In this document: positions 34,345 through 45,284 of the stretch, one piece after another
Layout of the letters: each line of letters opens with the position of its first letter
Numbering within the stretch: the stretch's first letter is position 1
Assembly (NCBI RefSeq): GCF_000003815.2
Contig: NC_049988.1
Span: forward strand, 400,510 to 464,509
Origin: Branchiostoma floridae
Lineage: Eukaryota; Chordata; Leptocardii; Amphioxiformes; Branchiostomatidae
Reading direction: 5' to 3'
Length of the DNA: 64,000 bases
Translations under genes and position numbers: made by a program
Notes under the pieces: model-generated
Database searches by the model: none
The model's input: the letters and a program-made list of their open reading frames with translations, nothing else
What the model was told of the DNA's origin: nothing

Positions 34345-36737
34345 ATGGATCTGAGTGTACTAGAACCAAGGACGCTGTCAGGAAGGCTTCATATTAGTGT
34401 ACATGTAGGTCCTTTATCATAATATTATGTGAATGATCACAGCAGTCTTTCTTATACTTTAAAGGAGTTTATTATCAACTTGACACACCACCGTAGGAAA
34501 CACTCAGTATAGGCATAGGTATAAAAGATCATATATTGGTCTTTACATCTAAAGACTGGGTACTACTACTAAACTATAATAACTACTACTGCTGCTGTTG
34601 TCTGCAGGGACCTATTTCTGACGAGTCAGCGTTGCCAGTTTCTGACTAGCCAGGGAGTCAGGGTCTCAAAGATGACGCTGACTAAAATAACGCACCATTC
34701 ATATGCAGCGGGCGGCAACATGAGTCGGAAGTGGGAGGAGCACACAGTGCCTCACACAGGGCAGGCAACTCTGGCTTCCCACGGCTGCATGTATCATGTT
34801 ACGCGAAGCTAATCATGCCAAAATGAATTGCGCAATCGGGGGGCGGTACGGATTCAGACTCAATGCACACATGTACCGTATTTTCTGTTATTCATTACGC
34901 ACTTTTCTAACTTTTCATGTTCCGTGCAGATGTCCGAGGTCGACCTCAAGGTCGGGGTGCGTAACCCAATACAGGTTAGGATGCCGAAAAATTGGAGTGG
35001 ATCGCAAACCAGCACCGAAAGTCAGCGGCATAACCAACATGTGGAGCTTTGAACAACGCCGATAGATGGGCAGTTTTGTCATGATACCACACTATCTGGG
35101 GGTAGACTTTAGAGTCTTATAATAATAGGAGTTAGACAATTCAATAAATGAATACAGTTTGTCTATCACGTTAAATATGTTACGCAATATATATTGAACA
35201 TATGGAGATACACGTAACGTTAGATTTAGCGGGGTAATTTTACGTGGGATGAGACCGACTGTCTTATCTTATTAATTTCTCGCCACCCCCACTGCAAGAT
35301 CAACCTGGTGGAACGCTTCACCAGTATTAAAGCCCTCGTCCGTCGGAAGGAACCCCAAAATCGAAGTCAGCCGAAACTTACCCAAAATTTCTATGCACAG
35401 AATATAAGATTTAAACCGATAGATTGTCATACGCCACACGCTCGTTGTTGTTGACGCCGTAACAGTTTACGATACAGCATGTTCGTGCACTTCCGCGTCG
35501 GAAATACCCGACGGAATCTAATTATACCGCCTTGAAAAAAATATGATTCAACAATGCATAACGTATTTCGTACTTTTGGAACGAAAACTTAATAACGTTC
35601 GTCTGATTTAATAGGGTATTTTGAAAGCAGTGTATAAGGGTCACTTTTATACTTGTATGAATTTGAAAAATCTACGCATCCTCTCTGTAAGTGATTTTTG
35701 CTGTTTCTTGACATGACCACCATCAATGCGTTATCTTGACAAATATTCAGCAATGTGTATGAGTGTGTAGACATGAATACAGGGCCGCGGTCGACACCCC
35801 GCCGTGCCTTGGGCGGGGCAAATTCCCCTGACAACGCGGACAAAAGCATAGCAACCGTACCACCGTGTGTCACGAGATAACATCGTGAGGACCAGGTCGC
35901 CGCTGTAATTATAACCATATGGACAGGGGTCGGGTTGGCCTGGCCGTGTGACGTGGCAGCCAAGACAGAACACGACGCGAGAGAGGACGTGGATGTTTAC
36001 AGAGTAATGTACAGCGTAGAGTACAGAGGGCTGGGAAACAGAATGAAGTTGATCAGTTTAACACGTATATGGCTGTCACCCGTATTTGAACGCGCACGTG
36101 ACATTCTGGTAGTACTGCTGGGCTGGAGTTCAACCAAGATAGAGACGGGAACAGAGAGATCGAGAGAACTGAGGACGTGGCAAGGGTACTGGGCCTGTGA
36201 TGGGTGGCGCGCGGGGCAGGGAGGAAGAAATAACACATAAAGATGCCCGCCGATCCCTGACCCTGAAGAGAACGCCAGCTCGGAGAAATCTTCCATACTA
36301 CTGTATTGACACTCGGGGAGCGGGGCAAGATGCGGCGGGTACGGGCGGTGGCATAAGGCGGGAAAGAGATCTCAAGACTACTCGTCAGAAGGAAAGGTGG
36401 GTAGGCTCCCATATAAATTATTGGTGGACCGTGTTGTGGATACCGGTATCGTCCTGTACTGTACTTTATTGTAGTCTTAAATTTGTCGACACTTAGTTAT
36501 GTGATTGTGACCCGGAGGTCTGAATCGGGCAGCGATCCACCATTTTGAAAACAGGTTTGGGTTACGTAACGTTAGCGTTAACTTTTTTGTACTACCATAG
36601 TTTATGCTCAAGTTCATGTTTCTATATCTGTTCACTGCGTAAACGGTTGTGTATTTTTCTTCCTGCCACATGTCTTCTTTGGATTGTTTTGTGACCTATG
36701 CAGTGAGCGAGAAATCCGCATAGTGAAATGTCTGAAA
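34345..36737. other. No gene recognised
   Basis: Several frames of 60-120 codons exist on both strands, but none has a recognisable domain or matched splice sites. The area around 35780-36300 is GC-richer than its surroundings. Confidence 0.35.
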
Positions 36738-36990
36738 TCATTACGGCTTTCGTTGGGTGTTTGGTCAACGTTGCGATATCAAAATTCCGCCGTTACCTAT
36801 TTATAAATCAATGATAAAGCCTCCTTGTTATAAATATGGCTAACAAGAGGGTGGTAGAAATGCCTCGCGGGAGATGTTCATTCACACTATGTCGTATAAC
36901 AGTTCTCTCGAAGGCGATTAATCTATATGCAAAACAAATGACCTTCTGATATTAGGCCGACAAAAGATCTCTCAACGTTATAACACCGGC
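36738..36990 (+). repeat. Dispersed repeat family R3, copy 2
   Basis: Second copy of the repeat at 31461-31715, ending at the same CACCGGC. In copy 1 the SINE follows immediately. Here unrelated sequence follows and the related SINE lies 460 bases further on. Confidence 0.85.
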
Positions 36991-37126
36991 ATTTCCCTTT
37001 GATACCGATATGTGATGTGTCGAGTGATTGCATACCAAAAGAAGGTCTCACTATAGCCGCCCAAGACCATGGTGACGAATTGTTTTAGCGAATTATTACC
37101 ATAGAGAGATGCCAGCCAGTCTATAC

Positions 37127-37227
37127 NNNNNNNNNNNNNNNNNNNNNNNNNNNNNNNNNNNNNNNNNNNNNNNNNNNNNNNNNNNNNNNNNNNNNNNNNN
37201 NNNNNNNNNNNNNNNNNNNNNNNNNNN
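37127..37227. other. Assembly gap
   Basis: A run of about 100 N. Confidence 0.99.
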
Positions 37228-37447
37228 CTGTTCTGTGAGGTACCTCTGCTATACAGCAATGTTGATGAAAAAACGCCTCAGGAGCTTTCCAAACTTGTCA
37301 GGTGACAGTCGCTCGAGGTCCCGCTTGTTTGTTCTAGCTTTTGTTTCAGTTAGATTTCATGAAGGAAATACACAGCTGGTTGAAGAGAGCAATTCAATGG
37401 TGCAAATCTTCAACCATTCTCGTCATATTTGGATCCGTGCCTTCTCC

Positions 37448-37565
37448 TTCTGGACAACTGTGAGAGTCGAGTAGAAACAAAACTCCTGGCTCCCAGTCCG
37501 GGATTCGAATCCGGGCCGCCAGATTACAAAACAAGCGCTAACCGCTACGCCGAAAAGGTCCGGGC
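37448..37565 (-). mobile_element. tRNA-derived SINE, second copy
   Basis: Minus-strand head with A box GGCGTAGCGGTTAGCG, a B box in CCCGGATTCGAATCCCGG, and the body AGGAGTTTTGTTTCTACTCG shared with 31717-31835. The spacing of the boxes is that of a tRNA gene, but acceptor and anticodon stems pair poorly, so it is a retroposon head and not a working tRNA gene. Confidence 0.8.
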
Positions 37566-37616
37566 CATCGGGCGTTTGGCGTGGAGCTGGTCAGATTGGC
37601 GAAGTTGAACTCAACT

Positions 37617-37990
37617 GCCGGACCGATTTTCACGGCCCTTCTATGGGATTCGGTCCGGTCGTGAGAATCGGTCCTCCCTCACAGTCTTCCAAATGGAGTA
37701 AACTATGTGATGACAATGACTTTTATTAACTCGAAAATGTCTATTTGAGTCATGACAGTCAGTTTCAGAGGTGGTTTGGGAAAGTTTTTGCGCTTTTCTT
37801 CAGGCCGGACCGATTTTCACGGCCCTTCTATGGGATTCGGTCCGGTCGTGAGAATCGGTCCTCCCTCACAGTCTTCCAAATGGAGTAAGAGTCTATGTGA
37901 TGACAATGACTTTTATTAACTCGGAAATGTCTACATGTACTTGAGTCATGACATTCAGTTTCAGAAGTGGCTGCGGAAATATAAATATAC
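37617..37990 (+). repeat. 187-base tandem duplication
   Basis: GCCGGACCGATTTTCACGG starts at 37617 and again at 37804. The two copies are nearly identical through TGACAATGACTTTTATTAAC and AGTTTCAGA. Each contains a small inverted repeat ACCGATT/AATCGGT with CACGG/CGTGA beside it. Confidence 0.9.
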
Positions 37991-38673
37991 ATATAAAAGT
38001 ATCACAAATCTAGTCTAACACAGAAGTTCGGCTTGTTCTCGCTTCTTGTGTAGGATAACGTGAAAATGTAGGATTAACTCGGACATAAACATTGTTTTAT
38101 CATTCAAGTTTTTGCAGTAGTGGGATTGACAGAAGTTGTGGTGTTATGATTTCTTTAGAAGTACTGAAAATACTTATTTACTCAATCTTATTAAGTCTTT
38201 TGAATTATGTCTACATATCTCCTATGTCCCATGAGTCCCATGAGCTACCATAGTTAGGTTGCCCCATCTTATGGAGTATTTTGAATTATGTCTACCCCAC
38301 TCTTATGTCTTCGTTTTGATGTAATTGTCTGTCTAATTGAGTCGTCTGGAGCAATTATGTTTTTAATAGGGAGTTGAGATTGAATGAATACAATTATTAT
38401 ACAATGTGATACTACTAATAATTAAACATCATATCTACAAGCTATGTACAGGCAGCACAGCTATGAATAATGTCTCTTGAATGCAGGCAGAGTCTCATAA
38501 GTCTGACATCCATGCTATATGCTAGCCCACATTCATAAGGATTTTAATTTTATTCTTTCTACTTTTGTAGTTGTCTACATTGTACTGTGCGGATATTCTG
38601 GCCTTTCCAAATATACTCTCCAGTTGAATATTCCAGTAACGGTCAGCTGTTCCCTCTTCGTCCCTATCCACAG

Positions 38674-39327
38674 CTACAACGCCGCAGGGGTACGTACTTG
38701 ACGATTACGTCAGACGATGGCGGTTCCAGTAGGTCAATGTTCGAAGCAGCTGCGGGTAAACGTCTTCGGTATGTCGTCAAGGTAAGTAAGCACGATGTTC
38801 CGATGCGTCGAGTAACCAGAGTTCAACTTAGCACAACTTTAGGCAACTAAGTCAAAATCTGTACACTGCATTTCAGCTAACAAGGCATAGATAGGCTTAC
38901 CTGACTCATGAATGCCGAAGTTCCAATTTCTACAGTGTTTTCTGGTTGCTACGAATTGACAAGAAAGAGAAGAGAATTGTTCTTGTACTTCAATTTTAAC
39001 CTTTGTTCTTTGCGTGCGTTTTCCCTACGTACAGCAGCTCCTGAGATGAACATTAGCTAACTGTGACGACCATCCATGTGGTGACTTAGTCCATGTAGAA
39101 CACCAACAGACGTGCAGCGATAGTAGCAAATTTATGAGGGTGACTTTACAATAATCCATTATTGCTAGCATCACTATTATTATAGTATATAAAACGGGTA
39201 AAACTGTGTTCTCTCGTGATCTAACGCACAGGCCAACCTACCGGACAAGAGCGACGACGACGAGGTGTTCCTGACAGACATATATTATGTCCATCAGAAC
39301 GACACATTCCCACCACACCCAACATAG
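38674..39327 (+). CDS. Candidate last two exons of an unrecognised plus-strand gene
   Basis: Exon 38674-38781 (108 bases) follows a pyrimidine-rich acceptor ending CCACAG and ends with the consensus donor AAG before GTAAGT. Exon 39232-39327 (96 bases) follows an acceptor ending GCACAG and ends in TAG. Both are in phase 0 and together give 67 residues: RRRGTYLTITSDDGGSSRS, then FEAAAGKRLRYVVK, joined to ANLPDKSDDDEVFLTDIYYV and a short tail. No domain was recognised, and upstream exons were not identified. The competing minus-strand frame (39221-39709) shows hydrophobic stretches but no splice support. Confidence 0.4.
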
Positions 39328-39829
39328 AGACTCTTACCGCCACAAGGGAAGTAGGTCGAGCCCCTTCACGAAAAGTGGCCATCGCTGAGAGGAGCCAGAA
39401 TATACGTTTGTGCGGCTTGAACATTCTTAACAGAAGGGAGCCACACAACATCCAGAACAGCGCCATCGACAGAAGGAAGGCACTGTGAGGGAAGTAGAGG
39501 CCAGTAGCAGAGCCAAGACGTACAGCCGATAGTTGTGATCGTACTTGTCCATGTATAGAAAACCTGACATGACACCAGTTATAGAATTCACGGATTGACT
39601 GACTGTTTATATCACGAATATGTATTTTAGTGTATACATTGTAGTAGTTGATTTTACATGTATATGAATGGACCGTAGATGAAATAACCGTTGTTTTGTG
39701 GTTTGACAAGACCTGTCTGTTTGATACGCCAAAATGTGACCACGAGATATAATGTATTTGTATGACAGATAGTCAGAGAGTAAAGATCAGAAGAGAAATA
39801 AAGATCCTCAGCTAAGACCGAGGTTAGCG

Positions 39830-41179
39830 AGGTCAGCATTACTAGTATATAGTAACGTCAAACCACCTTAACAGTCTCCCGTGCCCAGTGTACGGAAAAT
39901 CTTGTCTCTGCGTCCTTCCTTTATTATAGCTGTGCTAGTCTTCAAAGCAGAATCTAAACAACTTGAAACCCATTGGTTTCATGGCTTGTTTGAAACATGT
40001 GACTTATTAATTTTTCAAAATCAGGCTTTACGTAATCTGTATCTATATAGCCGGTATAACCGCCCTTCGGCGTAACACACCAGCTTCAATTCCAAACGAC
40101 AACCACCTGAAAGCACATCATTTCATATTTCATAAAAAGATATCGACAAAAATCTGTGACACATTGGTCTTCATTATTTCTTTGACCTCGTGAAAGCATA
40201 TCATCCCACCTTGTAAAAGCAAAGCTCAAAAGATGTTGGCAAAAGTTGCGCTACATTGGTCTTGTCTTCTTTAAAACATCTTATTTTCCTACCACTAAAA
40301 ATCAGACTCTCTATTACTCCGAACGATTTATTAACCACTTGACAGCATTTCATTCCATATTGTAAAAAGCGCAGGCTTATAGAGACATAACGGCAAAAAG
40401 CTGGGACATATTGGTCTTCATTGCAAATTCATAAAGCATGCAAAACATCGTAATAATCTGTGTGTGCGGCTTATGATATGCAAGGAGCGTAGTCATTCCC
40501 GGCTATGTAAAAAGACCGTTCCCTTAAATCATTAATCCTGAAAACAAAGAATGCCTTAACAAAGAAAAATAACAACTAGAATAGTTCTCAATTGCCAGTG
40601 TATGGACGACACCCCTACGGTTTAGCCAAAAATCAATTCCCAAGGGAATGCATTCGTGGAATTTTCTAAATTCCTTCAAAGCGATCGTAATACTGTAGAA
40701 AATGCCTCCGCCCCTGAGGCGTCGCCAATAAACACGACATGTCAATCGAAGCGTCTCTTTGTTCAAGAAAACAATTTGAACCAAGATGTGTTCAATTGAG
40801 TGCTAGCTTTAAGCCGTAAGAAAGCCATTCCATCCTCGTAAGACTATACTCCAGCATCCAACGGTCCTTGCTCTGTTTGGACAAGTGTTGTTATCTTGCA
40901 GAATGGTATTTGCCAATTTGGTCCAAAATTGAAGGGGTAGAATATTGTGACTGGATGGAGGATGGTGTCCCTATAGAGTCCCTATATTTTACCACATTGA
41001 AGTTGCCTGGAATGATCACGAGTCTTGTTTTTCCTATGCACATGGCGGTTATACGACTATTACGTTGCCTGACCACCAAATGCTGGAAGTTACTCTTTAA
41101 TATGTACGGTGTTAGCGTTCGGTTCTCCTTGCCGCTCCCGCTTTGAAGATTCTCCCATTTAAACTCAGAAAGGGCAGAT
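39830..41179. other. No gene recognised; short dispersed repeat
   Basis: 40030-40090 carries CTATATAGCCGGTATAACCG and CGGCGTAACACACCAGC, the repeat also found in intron 1 of Kelch gene A. The rest shows only short unsupported frames. Confidence 0.45.
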
Positions 41180-41530
41180 ATTCTCTACTCAAGTGTGCTC
41201 AAAGCTTGCATGTTCTGTATACCAAATGTGACGTGAAAAGAGGATTGATTAAATCACTGACACAGGCGCCAATACCAACAGGACAACGCAGTGTTGAACA
41301 GAAGTAGGGAAATTTGGGCACTTATTTTCCGTGACACACTCACGTAAGCAGGCCTGGTGCTTATTTCATGTGTTTGCAATCATGATAAGTTTGATACCAT
41401 AGGAACGAAAATTACACAAGCTTTCTATTGATATATAATATATTGACGTTTATGCAGAAATGACGAAAACATGATATACCAAAGTTGATATTCCAAACTT
41501 TTTGTGCTGAGTTCAATTTAATCTGAATTT
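41180..41530 (-). repeat. Dispersed repeat family R2, inverted copy
   Basis: Reverse-complement partner of 27920-28420, with shared words in the same order. The shared GGCACAAAAAGTTTGGA-like end is at about 41495-41510 (CCAAACTTTTTGTGC). Confidence 0.75.
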
Positions 41531-41939
41531 TTGGCAACTTAGAGTTAGACACTGGAGAGATGTCGTCTGGCCCATTGACTATTATCTAAAAGCCTTTCTG
41601 AATTTAATTACGAGGCACGAGTTATTTCTTGTTCATACCAGGGAACAGAACCAGCGTCCACAGGACTCATGTCCAATGTACGGCCATATATACACCAAAT
41701 ATCACGTTATAGGTTTTAAGACCAGGAAAAAGACGACCGACATATACATTGAAACAATTATTTATTCAATGTCTACAAATCAAACAGTTTCGCATGCAAC
41801 CATTCCATCGCCTCTGTCATGTTTAATAGTACATATTGTCAAATACATGTACAATAGTGCAACAACATAGCATAATGTAGCATATGTTCAAATATCACTA
41901 AAATTGTTGGCATGTCCATGTTATTGATCTAAACTCGTT

Positions 41940-43350
41940 TAACCTCGTGATTCCACCCCTTATGGCCTTCGAGATGACCAGAACTACCTCCCCTTTGCCC
42001 TAAGAACCGAAAAGTACAAAAGATCGTTTTTACCTGCCGCAGTTCTCTCCTGGAATCAACTTCCTTTGTAACTCAAATCATTATCATCTATCAGTGTTTT
42101 CAAAAAAGAACTGGAATCTTTTTTTGACAGCCCGCCCAGACACCCCCTCTACTCCCATGGCCACGGACGCCCTGCAGTTCACCTAACTAGACTCAGACTC
42201 GACTTCAGCCAGCTTAACTCACACCTATTCGAACACCATTGTATAACTAGTCCTGCGTGTCAGTGTGGTAATCCAAACGAGACTAGCTACTGAGCACCAT
42301 CTGTAACACTGCAAGCTGTATAATGTTGAAAGAACCCATATGTTACGAGAGGCGTTCAATAAGTAATAACTCTGAGTCATTTCCCATAGCAGGAGATTAA
42401 CGAAACTTGGCACAGTTATTAGTCTTTCTCTACATAGGAACCACCCAGAGTTATGCATTTCTCGGGTTTCTCCCATCGTTTGATGCAGCTATGGACACCT
42501 TTTTTGTAGGACACCCGATGTTGGTCCTCCAACAGATGCCTCATCAATGGCAGAAGAGGGACGACCAGGTCTAGGAGCTGTTTCCACAGACTTCCGGCCA
42601 TGTTTGAATTCAGGATGCCAGCGTTTTACAAGGTCATATGATGGGGCATCATGACCATAAGTTTCTTTCATTTCATCAAAAGTCTCCTTTGGTGTGCGTC
42701 CTTTCAAATACAAAAACCGGATCACTGCGCGACACTCAACTGGCTCCATTTCACACCTGGTTCATGTCATACCTAACTCAGTTCAAATACCAGTAAATCA
42801 GAAACCACAATTAGCTCAGAGCTCTTTTTTGCAACATAAAGTATATAGATATGAATCATTACAAAAGCAAAATTTCATCTAGATCAGACAACTGGAAGTG
42901 GGTTATTACTTATTGAACGCCCCTCGTACAATCTATAGCCTGTTTGAACCTGAAAGAAATACTCTCATTCGACCCCCTCCATTCATCTGACCGTACCGTA
43001 TGTACTCCTTATGGGCAACCCCTCCCTCCCATATTCCATAAAGTGTCAAATTCTCGACCACGTGTTTAACTATATTTCAAAGACTGGAAGATTCTTTTAG
43101 TTCAATTTTATTGTTAAGCCAGCCTTGCTGTGCCTGTACAGCCGTTTTTAGTTCGTCTTTATTGTAACTCTGCAATTATTACTTTTCCTCCGTTGATGTT
43201 CACTTAGTCTTTTCAATGTCAACCTTTGTTATTTGTCTTAGTTTCTGTTGACTTTGACTGTTATTTGTTTTATGTTTACTGAGTAGAAGACTCACATAAT
43301 CAGACATGCTTCTTGTCCTATGCTCATTAAATCAATGCGAATAAAAAAAA
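41940..43350 (+). mobile_element. LINE 3' part (C-terminal ORF2 and 3' UTR), interrupted
   Basis: The plus strand encodes the typical post-reverse-transcriptase end of a non-LTR element: RTEKYKRSFLPAAVLSWNQL, a stop, FKKELESFF, GHGRPAVHLTRLRLDFSQLN and HCITSPACQCGNPNETS. After the mariner insert it continues LLMGNPSLPYSIKCQILDHV and YISKTGRFF with a stop at 43098. The Cys-rich CQCG motif is a conserved feature of jockey/CR1-type ORF ends. A 3' UTR runs to an A-rich tail near 43350. The copy is 5'-truncated and carries several stops and shifts, so it is dead. Confidence 0.85.
42346..42926 (-). mobile_element. Internally deleted mariner inserted into the LINE
   Basis: Termini CGAGAGGCGTTCAATAAGTA (42346) and its inverted partner ending at 42926 lie between TA dinucleotides (42344-42345 and 42927-42928). 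On the minus strand the frame from 42749 encodes a mariner transposase N-terminus (MEPVECRAVIRFLYLKGRTP, TFDEMKETYG, DLVKRW, VETAPRPGRPSSAIDEA), which is the HTH region of the mariner family. It is soon followed, in another frame, by the extreme transposase C-terminus (CIKRWEKPEKCITLGGSYVE). The catalytic DDD/DDE core is absent, so the 581-base element is non-autonomous. Confidence 0.92.
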
Positions 43351-43730
43351 ATCATAACTGGTATTAAAATCTCTGGTGTACCATGTCTCTCAAACTGGAG
43401 TAGTGGTGTCCGATTATCATAACTACGTTGTGGTACTGTCACATTGTTGTTGTTGTTTACAATGTGTCTCCATGGTGACAGTGGAACCAGTGGCGGTAGT
43501 CTGGAGACTGTTGGAGCTTTCTGTCCAAGTTCAAGCACTGGCAAATTTTGCCGTGATATGATTATCTACTGTAGAGTTGTCTTCAAGTCCCTAAGCACGC
43601 CTACGCATTCAGGGATACTAATTGGTATGTTTATACAGCTAGATGACATACAACACTTGTACGCTACCTGCTCGGATAAGGGACTTATCTTACATGTCCG
43701 AAATCACATTCCTCAGTTATGTACTGTTTT

Positions 43731-45059
43731 TTAACGATGCGTTTTATAATGGTTGTCCAATGTAGATTCCACTGTAGTAGAATAGTCACATTGGTCACAC
43801 TTGTAAGGTTTGTCACCGGTACGAGTTCTCATATGTCGGGATAAGGTACATTTCTTAGCTGTCCTGTACCCACACTCCCCACACATGTAGGGTTTATCAC
43901 CAGTGTGCACGGCTAGATGTTGGTACAAGGCGGACGACTGTGTAGCAGAATAGTCACATTGGTCACACTTGTAGGGTTTTTCACCGGTATGGGTCCTCAC
44001 ATGATCGGATAAATGAGACTTATTAGCTGTTCTGTACCCACACTCTCCACACATGTAGGGCTTATCACCGGTGTGCTTTGCTAGATGTTGGTTCAATGCG
44101 GACTTATGTGCTGCAGAATAGTCACACAGGTCACACTTGTAGGGTTTGTAACCGGTATGAGTTCTCATATGGTCAGATAAGGCAGACTTCCAAGCTGTCC
44201 TGTACCCACACTCCCCACACATGTAGGGTTTATCACCGGTGTGTTTTGCTAGATTTTGGTTCAATGTGGATTTATGTGCTGCAGAATAGTCACACTGATC
44301 ACACTTGTAGGGTTTTTCACCAGTATGAGTTCTCATATGATTCACTAAGTCAGACTTCTTTGTTGTTCTGTACCTACACTCCTCACACATGTAGGGTGTA
44401 TCACCAGTGTGCATGGCTAGATGTAGGTCAAAACTGCATTTTCGTGCAGCAGAGTAGTCACACTGGCCACATTTGAAGGGTTTGACACTGGTATGAGTTC
44501 TCATATGTCGGGATAAGAGAGACTTTAGAGTTGTCCTGTAACCACACTCCCCACACATGTACGGCTTATCACCGGTGTGTTTGGCTAGATGTAGGTCAAA
44601 ACTTTTTTTGTGTGCTGCAGAATAGTCACACTGGTCACACTTGTAGGGTTTTTCACCGGTATGAGTTCTCATATGATCGGATAAATTAGACTTCCGAGCT
44701 GCCCTGTACCCACACTCTCCACACATGTAGGGCTTGTCACCAGTGTGTTCAGCTAAATGTCGGTTCAAATTGGATCTTCTCGCTGCAGAATATCCACACT
44801 GGTCACACTTGAATGGTTTTTCCCCTGTGTGTGTTCTCATGTGTCGGGATAAGGTAGACTCCCATGCTGTCCTGTACCCACACTCCCCACACATGTAGGG
44901 TTTCGCATCGGTGTTTGATTCCGTTTGACTGGCCGAAGTAGATTTTCTCGCTCTGGGTTTGTCGGTTGTGCTTGCATCCCTGACACACAAAACTCTAGTC
45001 GGAGACCCATCGCCACAGCTCTGTGGAACAGTAGGAGACCCATTACTTCCCTCTGCCAT
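43731..45059 (-). CDS. C2H2 zinc-finger protein, family member C (14 fingers)
   Basis: A single coding exon from ATG 45059 (MAEGSNGSPTVPQSCGDGSP) to the stop at 43731, 442 residues, preceded by a splice acceptor (CATTAG) at 45067-45068. The leader of about 55 residues shares MAEGSN-SPT and an S-Q-E-N-T motif with siblings. Fourteen C2H2 fingers follow, alternating CGECGYRT and CDQCDYSAA types with TGEKP/TGDKP linkers. Finger 8 reads LNQNLAKH, so its first zinc-ligand His is Asn. This is the longest intact member. Intron 1 (45067-47096) carries a Tc1/mariner-type insertion that siblings A and B lack. Nuclear DNA binding is inferred. The target is unknown. Confidence 0.92.
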   Translation of the reverse strand: MAEGSNGSPTVPQSCGDGSPTRVLCVRDASTTDKPRARKSTSASQTESNTDAKPYMCGECGYRTAWESTLSRHMRTHTGEKPFKCDQCGYSAARRSNLNRHLAEHTGDKPYMCGECGYRAARKSNLSDHMRTHTGEKPYKCDQCDYSAAHKKSFDLHLAKHTGDKPYMCGECGYRTTLKSLLSRHMRTHTSVKPFKCGQCDYSAARKCSFDLHLAMHTGDTPYMCEECRYRTTKKSDLVNHMRTHTGEKPYKCDQCDYSAAHKSTLNQNLAKHTGDKPYMCGECGYRTAWKSALSDHMRTHTGYKPYKCDLCDYSAAHKSALNQHLAKHTGDKPYMCGECGYRTANKSHLSDHVRTHTGEKPYKCDQCDYSATQSSALYQHLAVHTGDKPYMCGECGYRTAKKCTLSRHMRTRTGDKPYKCDQCDYSTTVESTLDNHYKTHR

Positions 45060-45284
45060 GTCGAAACTAATGCAATAGAAAAATATCAGATAAGAAGAAA
45101 AAGACCAATTAAAACTAGATGATTTCAATCAAACAAATAATGTTAATTTTCACATGGTCTAGCCTAACAGTAACAAGCCATTTACGGTTAGGCGTTGTTT
45201 TACTTTCTCTTTGTTTTTGTGTGTTTTTGCCATACAAAATATACATGTTTCTGATACACTAGTCACTTTTACTATATAATAGTA

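Noticed and set aside
36053-36412. 119-codon minus-strand frame and overlapping plus-strand frames
   Set aside because: GC-rich stretch with frames open on both strands, no domain and no splice borders.
39221-39709. 162-codon minus-strand frame with hydrophobic stretches, possible membrane protein
   Set aside because: No splice support or known family, and the opposite strand offers a better exon with consensus acceptor and stop.
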